Shown here in pieces: positions 28,056-37,632 of a DNA stretch of 64,000 nt; positions within the stretch are counted from its first letter, which is position 1; every line of letters begins with the position of its first letter. Origin of the DNA: Candidatus Enterococcus leclercqii (GTDB lineage Bacteria > Bacillota > Bacilli > Lactobacillales > Enterococcaceae); NCBI RefSeq assembly GCF_009933135.1, contig NZ_MAEH01000004.1:1-64000 (forward strand), read 5' to 3'. Both the position numbers and the translations under genes were made by a program. The notes under the pieces were generated by a model, which was given only the letters and a program-made list of their open reading frames with translations, was not told the origin of the DNA and did no database searches.

Positions 28056-28545
28056 CTTTTTCCGCCTCCTTTTGTAACAAATAGGCGACGTCTGCTCCAC
28101 AAGCCGTAAGCTTAGTTATTTCATCTTGGTTAAACTTACGGGAACGGCGAAAGCCTACCATCAATACGCCAATCACTTCTGTCTGGGTGCCAGTAAAAGT
28201 CTGGTCCTGGCGTAAAAGCGGCGTTTCAACCACCGGCGCAAGCACCGGTACTGCCAAAGCAGACTCCAGCTTTTCCGTACGGGAGATGGGGTATTCCATC
28301 AGCTTTTCCGGCTGCGACTGCAAGTGATCTTCGCTTTGTGGACGAGCAGTCTTCCAAACGATGCCGGCAATTCCCCGGCCAATGCGCAACCGAATTTTTT
28401 GATGGGCATTGTTTTTGGGTCCCTCCGTATACAGCCAACGGATCTCTTTTGCCTCTTGCGGTGGTGCTGTGTTCACTGCAATTCCAATAAAATCACAATC
28501 CCACGCAATTCTTTCACTTTTCAGCCAAGCTTTCACAGCATCCAT
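28042..28545 (-). CDS. nreA: Nitrate receptor GAF protein (NreA-like)
   Basis: This 167-residue GAF-domain protein is the first gene of nreABC. IRLRIGRGIAGIVWKTARP and VIGVLMVGFRRSRKFNQDEI are GAF core elements. In Staphylococcus carnosus NreA binds nitrate and restrains NreB; gene order and size match. The call rests on this context and the GAF pattern. Confidence 0.8.
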   Translation of the reverse strand: MDAVKAWLKSERIAWDCDFIGIAVNTAPPQEAKEIRWLYTEGPKNNAHQKIRLRIGRGIAGIVWKTARPQSEDHLQSQPEKLMEYPISRTEKLESALAVPVLAPVVETPLLRQDQTFTGTQTEVIGVLMVGFRRSRKFNQDEITKLTACGADVAYLLQKEAEKDDRF

Positions 28546-28589
28546 ATTGACTACTCCAATTCCCTAAAATTTGTGCAAAAACGCACAAT

Positions 28590-28625
28590 CCTATTGCAAT
28601 CCCCGCCTACGATCACTATTATAAT
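28590..28625 (+). promoter_or_regulatory. Probable promoter of the APC permease gene (divergent with nreA)
   Basis: TTGCAA and TATTAT/TATAAT are spaced 17-20 bases apart in the divergent region. CTATTATAATAG is itself palindromic, so the -10 may serve both directions. Confidence 0.45.
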
Positions 28626-28712
28626 AGCAGATTTCCTGAAAATAACGAAACAACGGTGATTCCCGATAACTACAGACTGCCGTTTTCCATAACAAGAAAG
28701 TGAGACTCACAG

Positions 28713-30206
28713 ATGCCTGCAAAAAAACACGTCTCTTTACCGCAACTGGTGCTGATTATCACAACCACAGTCTATTCTTTTTCCAGTATGGCCACTGCCT
28801 TTTACATGATGGGAATCAAGGCTCTGCCTTGGTTTTTACTAGCTGGATTTGGCTACTTCATTCCTTACGCCTTGATTGTCGCTCAATATACTCGCAAATA
28901 TGGCGATCGCTCCGGCACAGTTTATGACTGGCTAAAAGACGCGCTGTCTCCAAAAGCGGCATTTGTCACTGCCTTTTTGTGGTACTGCAGCTATTTCACT
29001 TGGATGGTCAGCCTCTTTATGAAACTGGTCATCCCATTATCCATCCTGCTCTTTGGTCAGGATATCACCGGAGAACCCTCTTGGTTTGAAATCCCGACAC
29101 AATGGCTAGTGGCGTTCTTTGGAATCGCTGCGGTGGGAATTTTGACTTGGCTTATCAGTCGCGGCTTTGGTACGGTATTGCGCTTTTTGAAAATCTCTAG
29201 TCTGGCCATGGCAGGCTTATTGCTGCTCTCGGCTGTCAGTAACTTTTTTTTGGTATTGCGCCAGCCGACAGATATGTGGCACAACCTACAACACAGCTTA
29301 TCAGCCCCTAGTTTTTTTGCCGGCACCGGTGATAATCTCCTCAGCCAACTGCCTTTCTTTATTTTTGCCATCACTGCATTTGGCGGTCTGGATACCGTCG
29401 CCGCTTTGTCTGACCGAACCAAAAACAGCCGCCGCCAGTTTCCTCGGGGACTGGTGTATAGCGGTGTCTTGATTCTCCTCCTCTATATCGGAGGGATCCT
29501 GTTGTGGAGCGGGGCCAATGATCTGGGAAACTTACGACAAACCGATCAGATGCACCTTGGTAATCTCATGTACGGCTTGATGGGCAGCTTGGCCCATGCC
29601 GTCAGCGCGGGTCTTGGCTTGACGGGTAACACCGCTGCTCTCGTTTACCAAATTTACATCCGCTACACAGCTTTTGTCCTGTTCGTCTCTTACTTAGGAC
29701 TATTGTCTTCAATTACCTTTGGACCGCTAAAAAGTTTGATTCAAGGCACCCCGAAAGCACTTTGGCCTCAGCGTTTAACAGCCCTTAACCGACAGGACAT
29801 GCCGGAAAAAGCACTGCGGCTACAAGGACTGGTGATCAGTCTGGTGATTTTGGCCATCACCTTTAATACTCAAGTCGCCGGTGAGCTGTTCAATCAATTA
29901 ACCTATATGACTAACGTAGCCCGGGCGATGCCTTACTTTGTCGTTGCTGCTAGCTTCCCATTCTTTTTGAAAAAGCGACTCGTACCAGCAAACGACCTCT
30001 TTGTTGCCAACCAAAAATTGAGTACAGCCTTTTCACTGAGCGTTTGCAGCTGTATCGTCTTTGCCATTGCCTTTCAAATCTGGCAACCCTTTTCACTGGG
30101 ACATTATAGCGACGCATTGACACTGGTGGGTGGTCCCCTTCTCTTTGCTGCAGTGGCGATGCTCCTCTATCGTCGAGGCGAAAGCCGGCAGCTGCCAGCG
30201 AAATAG
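28713..30206 (+). CDS. APC superfamily amino-acid permease (YjeM/GadC-like)
   Basis: This 497-residue carrier has about 12 spans. The opening VYSFSSMATAFYMMGIKALP and the EYxxR-like YGDRSGTVYDW loop resemble the glutamate:GABA antiporter branch and E. coli YjeM. No decarboxylase gene is adjacent, so the substrate is unknown. It is transcribed away from nreABC. Confidence 0.8.
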   Translation: MPAKKHVSLPQLVLIITTTVYSFSSMATAFYMMGIKALPWFLLAGFGYFIPYALIVAQYTRKYGDRSGTVYDWLKDALSPKAAFVTAFLWYCSYFTWMVSLFMKLVIPLSILLFGQDITGEPSWFEIPTQWLVAFFGIAAVGILTWLISRGFGTVLRFLKISSLAMAGLLLLSAVSNFFLVLRQPTDMWHNLQHSLSAPSFFAGTGDNLLSQLPFFIFAITAFGGLDTVAALSDRTKNSRRQFPRGLVYSGVLILLLYIGGILLWSGANDLGNLRQTDQMHLGNLMYGLMGSLAHAVSAGLGLTGNTAALVYQIYIRYTAFVLFVSYLGLLSSITFGPLKSLIQGTPKALWPQRLTALNRQDMPEKALRLQGLVISLVILAITFNTQVAGELFNQLTYMTNVARAMPYFVVAASFPFFLKKRLVPANDLFVANQKLSTAFSLSVCSCIVFAIAFQIWQPFSLGHYSDALTLVGGPLLFAAVAMLLYRRGESRQLPAK

Positions 30207-30346
30207 CAGGGAAAAGCATCTATTTACATCAAGTTTTGCTCCACTAATTGGAAGAATCCCTACTCAATTTTTGCTTCAATCCATTGGCCTTTTTGGCATT
30301 GCATTGCATAGAAAATAATCTGATATCGGTTATCTTATGTATTCAC

Positions 30347-30392
30347 AAAAGAGAAGCAACTTCCATTAAAGATTGGAAGTTGCTTCTCTTTT
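30347..30392. terminator. Bidirectional terminator between permease and ABC-F genes
   Basis: A long near-perfect stem (AAAAGAGAAGCAACTTCCA with its complement) lies between convergent genes. Its CTTCCATTAAA loop side is shared with the repeat-element hairpins at 230-277, 25112-25159 and 62939-62992. Confidence 0.85.
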
Positions 30393-30427
30393 CATCGTGT
30401 ATGAGATGTCTAGGAGTTCGCTAATTA

Positions 30428-31963
30428 TCATTTAGAAATGATTGCTGTCACCCCTCCTTTATCCAAGTGAATGACTTTGTCTGCTACTTCAGAAATAAAA
30501 CAGCCATCATGTTCGATTAAAATCATGGAAGGTTTCACAGACAAAAGTAACTGTTGCAGCTGATCTTGATTAAAGACATCCAAGTAATTTAGCGGCTCAT
30601 CCCAAACAAATAAATTCGCACGCTGGGATAGAGACTTAGCCAACTCAACCTTTTTTCTCTGCCCCATGCTCATCTCTTGAATATCATTTTCAAAAACATT
30701 CCGTTCCATACCCATTTTTCGAAGATTATTCAAAAAGTGGGAATAATCAAGTCCTTCTTGCCTCGCAAAATCTTTCAAAGTTCCTCGATTATCTCCATAA
30801 TTCTGTCGAACCTGACTAATCACAATTCCTGTCGCAATCGTTAAATTACCTCGCCGCAATTCGCCAGCAAATTCTCCTAATAGAGCAGCTAAAAGCGAAC
30901 TCTTACCACTCCCATTTGCTCCTGTTATTGCCAAACACTCTCCCTGAAGCAGTTCAAAAGAAAGCTTGTTGAAAAGGTCTGGGCCGCTAGCATACCCTAA
31001 AGTCAGCTCCTCTATTTGAATCAAGCGCCGGTTATAAGCAGGTGTATAACACATTTTTAATTGATCAATTTGCTCGATGTTTTTCAAAAGACCTTCTTTT
31101 TCAATGACTTGAGATTCTACCCGCTGTAAAATTGCTTTGGAGCGTTTCATCAGACGAGCAGAATCAGCGCCAATTGCACCAGGACTTTTTCGACGATCCT
31201 CAGTATCAATAAACCCACGAGATGGATTATGCTTATCACGTTCCCGGTTTCGAGACCACTCCGCCTTCTCAAGCGCCGTCTGCTGTAGTCGATTGATTTC
31301 TTTTTTCAACTTACGATTTTGAGCCTGTTCAAAGGCATCTCGACGAGCTTTCTCTTCTTCATACACTGAAAAGTTCCCTTGGTATAAAACCAACTGGCTT
31401 TTTTCAATAGCCAATATATGATCTGTCACCATATTCAGGAATCCTCGATCATGACTTACCACGATATAGCCGGATGATTTATGTTGTAAGTATCCCGCTA
31501 CTTGTTTACGACCGGTAATATCCAGATGATTGGTCGGCTCATCGATTAAAGGGAAGCGCCCTTCATTTACGAATAAAAGTGCAAGTAGTACCTTGGTCTG
31601 CTCACCACCGGAAAGTGTCGTAAAAGGACGCCACAGTACTTCTGGATCACACTCCAGCAGATTCAGCTCTCTTTCTAACTGCCACTGCTCGAATTCCTGT
31701 ATCTCGTAAAGAGCATAGAAGGTCAACAGGTGAGGATTTTCTATTTTTTGTGGAAAATAATCAAGTTCCAATGGTTGGCTGATTCGCCCCTGGTAAGGTA
31801 ACTTTCCTTGTAGCAGGTTTAGCAAGGTCGTCTTGCCACGACCATTTCGTCCTACTAAGCCCAATTTCCATTGAGTATCAATCATCAGTCGGGCTTCATC
31901 AAATAACAAACTTCCCATACGATCGTAGCCGAAAGTCAAATTTTCAATTTTTATAGTTGCCAT
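30428..31963 (-). CDS. ABC-F ribosomal protection protein, Lsa-like
   Basis: This 511-residue protein has two ABC domains and no membrane spans, the ABC-F layout. ABC1 has GRNGRGKTTLL, LSGGEQTK and LIDEPTNHLD; ABC2 has GANGSGKSSLL, MSMGQRKK and WDEPLNYLD. The WDEPLNYLD motif and the opening IENLTFGYD are typical of the Lsa/Vga group, which protects ribosomes from lincosamides, streptogramin A and pleuromutilins. The linker (about 190-310) is of antibiotic-resistance length. Whether it confers resistance is unknown. The long leader holds an attenuator-like hairpin (32056-32110). Confidence 0.87.
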   Translation of the reverse strand: MATIKIENLTFGYDRMGSLLFDEARLMIDTQWKLGLVGRNGRGKTTLLNLLQGKLPYQGRISQPLELDYFPQKIENPHLLTFYALYEIQEFEQWQLERELNLLECDPEVLWRPFTTLSGGEQTKVLLALLFVNEGRFPLIDEPTNHLDITGRKQVAGYLQHKSSGYIVVSHDRGFLNMVTDHILAIEKSQLVLYQGNFSVYEEEKARRDAFEQAQNRKLKKEINRLQQTALEKAEWSRNRERDKHNPSRGFIDTEDRRKSPGAIGADSARLMKRSKAILQRVESQVIEKEGLLKNIEQIDQLKMCYTPAYNRRLIQIEELTLGYASGPDLFNKLSFELLQGECLAITGANGSGKSSLLAALLGEFAGELRRGNLTIATGIVISQVRQNYGDNRGTLKDFARQEGLDYSHFLNNLRKMGMERNVFENDIQEMSMGQRKKVELAKSLSQRANLFVWDEPLNYLDVFNQDQLQQLLLSVKPSMILIEHDGCFISEVADKVIHLDKGGVTAIISK

Positions 31964-32587
31964 TTTTCTTCACTTCTCCATCCCTGTTCACACAGGACAG
32001 ACAGAAGCAGCCTGGAAAGATTCCAGTGACACTTTTTAGCAAACCAAGTATCAATAGAAAAACAAGACCAGCCCGCCTCAGTTATCTTCGCAAAACTGGG
32101 CAGACTGGTCATCAAGTCGGTATGAAAGAATGCGACAAAAAAGATGTTAGAACCACTGCAAAACACAACTATTACAGTCGTGCTTCTATCTTTTCATCAT
32201 CTCTTTTATTGGACCTGAAGAATCATCTTTTACCACCAGTTCTTGCGAAAATCTGCACACTAATCCCGTAAAGTTCTCTACGGACAGTCTGAATGCAGCT
32301 TTTGCCTTATTTGGTGATAATGATCATCAGGATCCCTCGCTCTCCTATTATTGGTTTTACTGTAGCATGGCTAAATCAAAGGGTCAAACAAAAGACGTCG
32401 CCAAATTTTGTACTCCCCTTTGCAGCGCTAACTCCATACTTGCTGCGCTATCTTCACGTATTCCATGAAACTAATGGACAGTCAAGTCTCTAACAACATA
32501 GTTTTCTCTCAATCAGATACTCAAGCTCTGTAACCAGAAAATAGCAGCTGATTCAAGAGATCTTTGTTTATTCCAGAATAACTTTCC
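31964..32587. other. Leader and intergenic region upstream of the ABC-F gene
   Basis: No real gene was found. On the minus strand it should hold the ABC-F promoter and leader: a terminator-like hairpin at 32056-32110 and, upstream, a possible six-codon frame (ATG at 32224-32226, stop at 32206-32208). Confidence 0.5.
32056..32110 (-). terminator. Attenuator-like terminator in the ABC-F leader
   Basis: On the minus strand GACCAGTCTGCCCAGTT pairs with AACTGAGGCGGGCTGGTC and is followed by TTGTTTTTCT, about 95 bases ahead of the start codon. ABC-F resistance genes are often controlled by ribosome-stalling attenuation, so this may be a regulatory terminator. Confidence 0.65.
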
Positions 32588-34333
32588 TCAACCTAAATCC
32601 GGTTGATCGAAAAAGGTGATGCTTTCTCCAACCTTGCCATCAGATTCGAACACGATGATTTCGTTTTTCCCGCTCTTCAATAGTGGTCCTGGCAGATACA
32701 GCCGTTTTTGCGGACCGACTTCCCAAAAGCGACCTAAATTAAAGCCATTGACGGTCACAAAGCCTTTTCCCCAACCGGTAAGCTCAATAAAAGTATCTCC
32801 CACTTCATCTACCTCTAATTCAAAGCGAGTGAAACTTGGCTGCCCAGAAAGATAGTCACCGCTGAAGTCCACTTGCTCCAAATTATCCATTGGCAGGCTG
32901 TACATCTCCCAATCGGCACGATAGGCACCATTGACGATTACACCGTCTTTAATTCCTTTGTGCTGATGGTTCATCTTAACAGAGTAATTCACTCGTCCCA
33001 TGTTTTCCACGAGAATCCCCAGCTCATTTGACTCTGCTGTTAACTCAATCTTTTGAGACACGCCGATTTCTTGATCGTATTGTGTCATCAACAGTGACTC
33101 ATTGACAAAGATATTGGCTCGGTCCATGCAAGAAATCAGCCGAAAATCTTCAATGTGACGAGGGGCGCCGATAGCACTCTTGTAGTAAACATAACCGGTA
33201 GCCTGATTCAACTCTTCCATCGATAATGGGTAAGGACTTTTCACGGGTTCAGCCAGTTTATCCAATGTGCTAAACAAAGAGACCCGGTCTTTTGCCTGAA
33301 GTTTTCCATAGGCCTTTTTCACGATTTTCGTAGAAAGCGCAAACTCGGGAAGCTCTGTGTATTGGGCGATAATTTCTTGAAAAGCTTGGTATTTCGGTGT
33401 AATGTCCCCCCACTCTGTCAGCAACGCATCATAATCATAGCTTGTCACATCCGGTGCCAGTTTTTCGTAATAGTTGGCACCGGACGTAAAGCCGAAGTTC
33501 GTGCCGCCATGGAACATATAGATATTCACGCTTCCTTCTGCCAAGATATCCCGCAACTCTTTGGCGGCAGCTTCCACTGAGGTAGTGTGATGATGCTCAT
33601 CTCCCCAAGCATCAAACCAGCCAATCCAAAATTCCATCACCATCAGCGGCTTCTTTGTCCCATGAAATTTTCGTAACACGTCGAACCACTTTTTGATATC
33701 TGAACCACAGTTAATCGTCGGCAAGGCGATGTCTGGAATTGTGCCATTGTCCAGCATGTCATGCCACGGACCATCAGAAGTTACCAATGGAACGACCACA
33801 CCTTTGTCTCGCATCAACTGTGCCATCTGTCGCAGATATTTTTTATCATTGGCGTAACTCCCATATTCATTTTCCACCTGCATCATGAGAATTGGGCCGC
33901 CGTGAGTGATTTGCAGATCCGTCACTTGCGGCAGCAACTGATCAAAATACCGTTGAATTTTTTCCATAAAAGGGCCATAGGAAAAGCGCAGTTTCATCTT
34001 CGGGTCTTGCAGTAACCAATAAGGCAGCCCCCCAAACTCCCACTCCGCACAAATATAAGGCGCCGGACGTAAAATCACATATAGGCCCACTTCCTGAGCA
34101 ATCTGAATGAAGCGCCGCAGATCATTGCCTCCAGAAAAATCATATTCTCCTTCATTAGGCTCATGCTTGTTCCAGGCTACATACGTCTCCACCGTGTTAC
34201 AGCCCAGCAATCGCAGTTTTTCCAACCGATCTCGCCAGTATTCTGGCACCACGCGGAAATAATGGATGGATCCACTGATAACTTTAAAAGGCTTTCCTTC
34301 CAAATAAAACTCATCTTTGATTTCAAAACTCAT
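32588..34333 (-). CDS. Beta-galactosidase, glycoside hydrolase family 35
   Basis: This 581-residue GH35 enzyme is without a signal peptide, so it acts in the cytoplasm. ISGSIHYFRVVPEYWRDRL, WNKHEPNEGEYDFSG and LRPAPYICAEWEFGGLPYWL are family marks. The acid/base Glu is in QVENEYGSY and the nucleophile Glu in VMEFWIGWFD. Cytoplasmic GH35 enzymes of Gram-positives (BgaC type) release terminal beta-1,3-galactose. It follows the GH42 gene by about 106 bases. AGGAGGAACGAAG precedes the ATG. Confidence 0.92.
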   Translation of the reverse strand: MSFEIKDEFYLEGKPFKVISGSIHYFRVVPEYWRDRLEKLRLLGCNTVETYVAWNKHEPNEGEYDFSGGNDLRRFIQIAQEVGLYVILRPAPYICAEWEFGGLPYWLLQDPKMKLRFSYGPFMEKIQRYFDQLLPQVTDLQITHGGPILMMQVENEYGSYANDKKYLRQMAQLMRDKGVVVPLVTSDGPWHDMLDNGTIPDIALPTINCGSDIKKWFDVLRKFHGTKKPLMVMEFWIGWFDAWGDEHHHTTSVEAAAKELRDILAEGSVNIYMFHGGTNFGFTSGANYYEKLAPDVTSYDYDALLTEWGDITPKYQAFQEIIAQYTELPEFALSTKIVKKAYGKLQAKDRVSLFSTLDKLAEPVKSPYPLSMEELNQATGYVYYKSAIGAPRHIEDFRLISCMDRANIFVNESLLMTQYDQEIGVSQKIELTAESNELGILVENMGRVNYSVKMNHQHKGIKDGVIVNGAYRADWEMYSLPMDNLEQVDFSGDYLSGQPSFTRFELEVDEVGDTFIELTGWGKGFVTVNGFNLGRFWEVGPQKRLYLPGPLLKSGKNEIIVFESDGKVGESITFFDQPDLG

Positions 34334-34439
34334 CTTCGTTCCTCCTGCTTCTTATGTAGCCGACAGCCTAACAACAACTATCGCCACACTTAACGATGAA
34401 TCGACCCGTACCTAACTAACAAAATACTTTGCACTTAGT

Positions 34440-36431
34440 TTAAAGCGCCGGTTTTACCAGATAGGTGGTGTATTTTGCCAAGTCATGGGCTTTTAGCACC
34501 GTACCTTTTAACAAGTCTGTTGCCCCGACAAAAGCTTTTGGCAATGGCAGTGCGTCATCTGTGAAGTTCATGATGAAATAATAGCGCTGCCCTTCTTTTT
34601 CCCGAACCGCAATTTCCAGTTTAGTGGGTTCAGCCAAGACAGGGGATACACCGGCAGCTGCCTCTGTCAGAACCTTATCTAGTAAAACCGGCTCCAATTC
34701 GGTTCCTACATAATAGACAGTCCCTTTGCCAAATGTATTTTTAGTCATCGCTGGGGAACCCGCGTAAAAGTTGCTCGTATATTCTGCCAGGCTTTCTGCT
34801 CCTTCGAGATGGAGAATGTCACACAAGAGATGTGCCTTCCCGCTTGTCCCATCCGTAAATACGACACTGTTGCTTTGTTCCGGCGCCAACGCATCAATCT
34901 CCTCGGCCCAAACCCCGCACATTTTTCGCAGTGGGCCTGGATAGCCGCCTAGATGTACATTGTCAGATTGATCCACGATTCCACTCATAAAGCCAGTGAT
35001 CAACGTACCACCCTCTGCCACAAAGGTTTCCAGCGCTTCGGCCATTCCCTCTTTAATCATGTATAGAACCGGTGCGACAATCACTTTATATTTGGAGAAG
35101 TCTGCTGTTACACCAAGCATGTCCACAGAGATATTTTGATCGTAAAAATAGCGATAATACTTGTGCATCTGATCCACGTATTTTAAATCAACAGACGGCC
35201 CACTGGTATACTCCAGTGCCCAGTAGTTGTCCCAGTCGAAAATCATTCCCACTTCAGAAGGTGTTTTGGCTCCAAGTATTTCAGATAAACGGGTCAACTC
35301 TTCTCCCAATTCAGCCGTCTCCCGGAACACTCGGGTATTTTCTGTTCCCACATGTTCAATTACTGCTCCATGGAATTTCTCACATGCCCCAATGCTACGC
35401 CGCAATTGGAAAAATTGAATCGTGTCTGCACCATGGGCAATCGTTTGGTAGCTTTGGGCTCGCATTTGGCCGGGCTTTTTCAGTGAATTGTAGGCTTGCC
35501 AATTTTGTTGTGACGGTGTTTGTTCCATCAGCATAAACGGTTGCTGATCTTTAACCCCCCGCATCAAATCATGCGTCATCGCCACCTGACTCCATGGCGT
35601 ATCGTAAGCCGGATAATTGTCCCAAGAAACGATATCCAATTCTTTGGCCCATTTGAAGTAGTCCAGCCCCTTATAAGTCCCCATCAAGTTAGTAGTAATC
35701 GCGGTGTCTTTGTCATGCTGACGAATGGCAGCTTTTTCCAGCTTGAAAGTCTCCAGACGAGAATCCGACATAAATCGGCAATAATCAATGGAAATCCCCG
35801 CAAAAGCCGTCTTGTCGTAGCCGATTCCTTCTGACAAGGCATTTGGTACAACAATCTCATCAAAATCATAGAGCGTGTGACCCCAAAATTCCATGTTCCA
35901 GGCTTTGTTTACGGCATCAATGGTCTGGTATTTGTCCTTCACCCACACGCGAAAGGCAGCTTCACATTTTTCACAATAGCAGTAATTGCCATACTCGTTG
36001 TTAACGTGCCAGCAGGTCACATGAGGATTGCTGCCATAACGTTCTGCCAGTTTACCCGCTAAACGAGCAGAATATTTGCGGAAAATTTCACTAGACGGAC
36101 AGTTGTTGTGGCGTCCACCAAATTTGTGTGTCCGACCGTCATAATCCACGTGAGCGACTTCTGGATATTTTTTGTACATCCAGCCAGGCATCGCTGCCGT
36201 GGATGTGGCCAAAACAATATCATAATTGTCCTTTGACAACATCGCGATAACTTCATCCAATTCGTCGAAGTAATAGTCATTTTCAGAAGGTTGGATCTTC
36301 GCCCATGAAAAGACATTGATCGTGGCCGAATTGATCTGAGCCTTTTTAAAAATACGCAGATCTTCTGACCAGACCTCCTTTTCCCATTGATTCGGATTGT
36401 AGTCACCTCCATAGAGGATTCGATTAAACAT
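34440..36431 (-). CDS. Beta-galactosidase, glycoside hydrolase family 42
   Basis: This 663-residue cytoplasmic GH42 enzyme begins YGGDYNPNQW. The acid/base Glu is in CWHVNNEYGNY, followed by a Cys cluster (YCYCEKCEAAF) that binds zinc in GH42, with the nucleophile in FMLMEQTPSQQNW. GH42 enzymes act on galacto-oligosaccharides or plant-derived beta-galactosides. It is divergent from an AraC regulator across 208 bases holding a cre site, and precedes the GH35 gene. Confidence 0.92.
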   Translation of the reverse strand: MFNRILYGGDYNPNQWEKEVWSEDLRIFKKAQINSATINVFSWAKIQPSENDYYFDELDEVIAMLSKDNYDIVLATSTAAMPGWMYKKYPEVAHVDYDGRTHKFGGRHNNCPSSEIFRKYSARLAGKLAERYGSNPHVTCWHVNNEYGNYCYCEKCEAAFRVWVKDKYQTIDAVNKAWNMEFWGHTLYDFDEIVVPNALSEGIGYDKTAFAGISIDYCRFMSDSRLETFKLEKAAIRQHDKDTAITTNLMGTYKGLDYFKWAKELDIVSWDNYPAYDTPWSQVAMTHDLMRGVKDQQPFMLMEQTPSQQNWQAYNSLKKPGQMRAQSYQTIAHGADTIQFFQLRRSIGACEKFHGAVIEHVGTENTRVFRETAELGEELTRLSEILGAKTPSEVGMIFDWDNYWALEYTSGPSVDLKYVDQMHKYYRYFYDQNISVDMLGVTADFSKYKVIVAPVLYMIKEGMAEALETFVAEGGTLITGFMSGIVDQSDNVHLGGYPGPLRKMCGVWAEEIDALAPEQSNSVVFTDGTSGKAHLLCDILHLEGAESLAEYTSNFYAGSPAMTKNTFGKGTVYYVGTELEPVLLDKVLTEAAAGVSPVLAEPTKLEIAVREKEGQRYYFIMNFTDDALPLPKAFVGATDLLKGTVLKAHDLAKYTTYLVKPAL

Positions 36432-36561
36432 AGTGTAGTCTCCTTTTCTTTGCTGCCGCCCAAAAATAGAAACAGCAGCAAGTTTATATATGATTTAGTG
36501 TCTTAAAATGTAAACTTATATTTGTCGCAGGCATTGCCAACCCACTGCTTAACACCCTCAT

Positions 36562-36575
36562 TGTAAACGCTAGCG
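36562..36575. promoter_or_regulatory. CcpA cre site in the GH42 / araC divergent region
   Basis: TGTAAACGCTAGCG matches the catabolite-response consensus TGWAARCGYTWNCW except at the last base. Its position between divergent starts suits glucose repression of the beta-galactosidase genes and/or the regulator. Confidence 0.65.
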
Positions 36576-36639
36576 ACGCATGTTAGTATAGATTCCACAA
36601 ACAAAAAATATAAAAAATCGAAACAAGAGGTACCTTGCC

Positions 36640-37632
36640 ATGCCCATCTATTTTCAACCCATCAGCGAAACACTCCCATTCTCATTAGAATCCATCGGAA
36701 ATCATTGGGGCCAAGAAAGCGTCTCTCGCAAACAAGGCTATTCTCATTATCATTGGCTGCAAACTGAAAAAGGCCAAGGACAGGTGCAAGTAGCTGGACA
36801 ACTGGTCACGCTGCGTCAAGGTGAAGGTGTCCTGCTGCCGCCTTATACCCCCCACGCTTATTTTGCTGATGAGGCAGTCATTGAAATTGGCAGTCGTTCC
36901 GAAAACAGAACTGGCACTCTTGGTTTGGGACGCGCTCCACAACTAATCAATGAGTACGGCATTCGGTCAGATCACAAGATTCACCAAGACGTAGCAGACA
37001 CTGAAAAGCCGTTGACAGACTACCTGTCAACAGCTGACAAAAAAACCGCAGAAGAAAACAACGGCTGGCAGACCCGCTTTGTCACCTTCAACGGCATGTT
37101 GGAAGACCATTTTTCAGAAATACTCGGCACCAATCGAGTCATTTTTTCCAATGATACTCCGGAGTTTTCCTTTTCCCGCTGGATTGACGCCGTAGTGGCC
37201 GACCTCACCACTCGCATCCTTGATTCCGCGCAAGCCTCAGCAGACTGCTATCGCTTTTTAATGTATCTATCAAAAGGCTACGAAAATCAGCTGGCAATCA
37301 GCCACCCGCTATTTCAGCAATTCGTCCTACCGACAATCGAACACATCGAGTTGGCATTTGGCGAGGATTTGACAGTAGAGGAACTAGCTGCGACACTATT
37401 CATCACGCCACAATACCTCACCCGCCTCTTCCGCCGTTTCACCGGAAAATCAACCCAGCAATATCTGCTGGATTTCCGCCTAAACAAAGCAAAAGAGTTC
37501 CTGATGAATCATCAGGAACTCTCAGTACAAGACATTGCCAGTGCAGTCGGCTTTGCCAGCGCCAGTCGCTTTGTGCAGGTCTTTAAAGAAAAGAACCGAG
37601 TTACCCCGGGACGCTTTCGGCGAGGGGAGTGA
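36640..37632 (+). CDS. AraC family transcriptional regulator
   Basis: This 330-residue protein has an N-terminal cupin ligand domain (HYHWLQTEKGQGQV, LPPYTPHAYF) and a C-terminal double HTH with DLTVEELAATLFITPQYLTRLFRR and VQDIASAVGFASASRFVQVFKE. Divergent placement implies control of the GH42/GH35 pair. The interdomain region (about 75-160) is longer than usual. No sugar transporter is adjacent. Confidence 0.88.
   Translation: MPIYFQPISETLPFSLESIGNHWGQESVSRKQGYSHYHWLQTEKGQGQVQVAGQLVTLRQGEGVLLPPYTPHAYFADEAVIEIGSRSENRTGTLGLGRAPQLINEYGIRSDHKIHQDVADTEKPLTDYLSTADKKTAEENNGWQTRFVTFNGMLEDHFSEILGTNRVIFSNDTPEFSFSRWIDAVVADLTTRILDSAQASADCYRFLMYLSKGYENQLAISHPLFQQFVLPTIEHIELAFGEDLTVEELAATLFITPQYLTRLFRRFTGKSTQQYLLDFRLNKAKEFLMNHQELSVQDIASAVGFASASRFVQVFKEKNRVTPGRFRRGE

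Noticed and set aside
31951-32166. 71-codon minus-strand frame upstream of the Lsa-like ABC-F gene
   Set aside because: GTG start without ribosome site, and it runs straight through the attenuator hairpin and into the ABC-F start. Treated as leader RNA.
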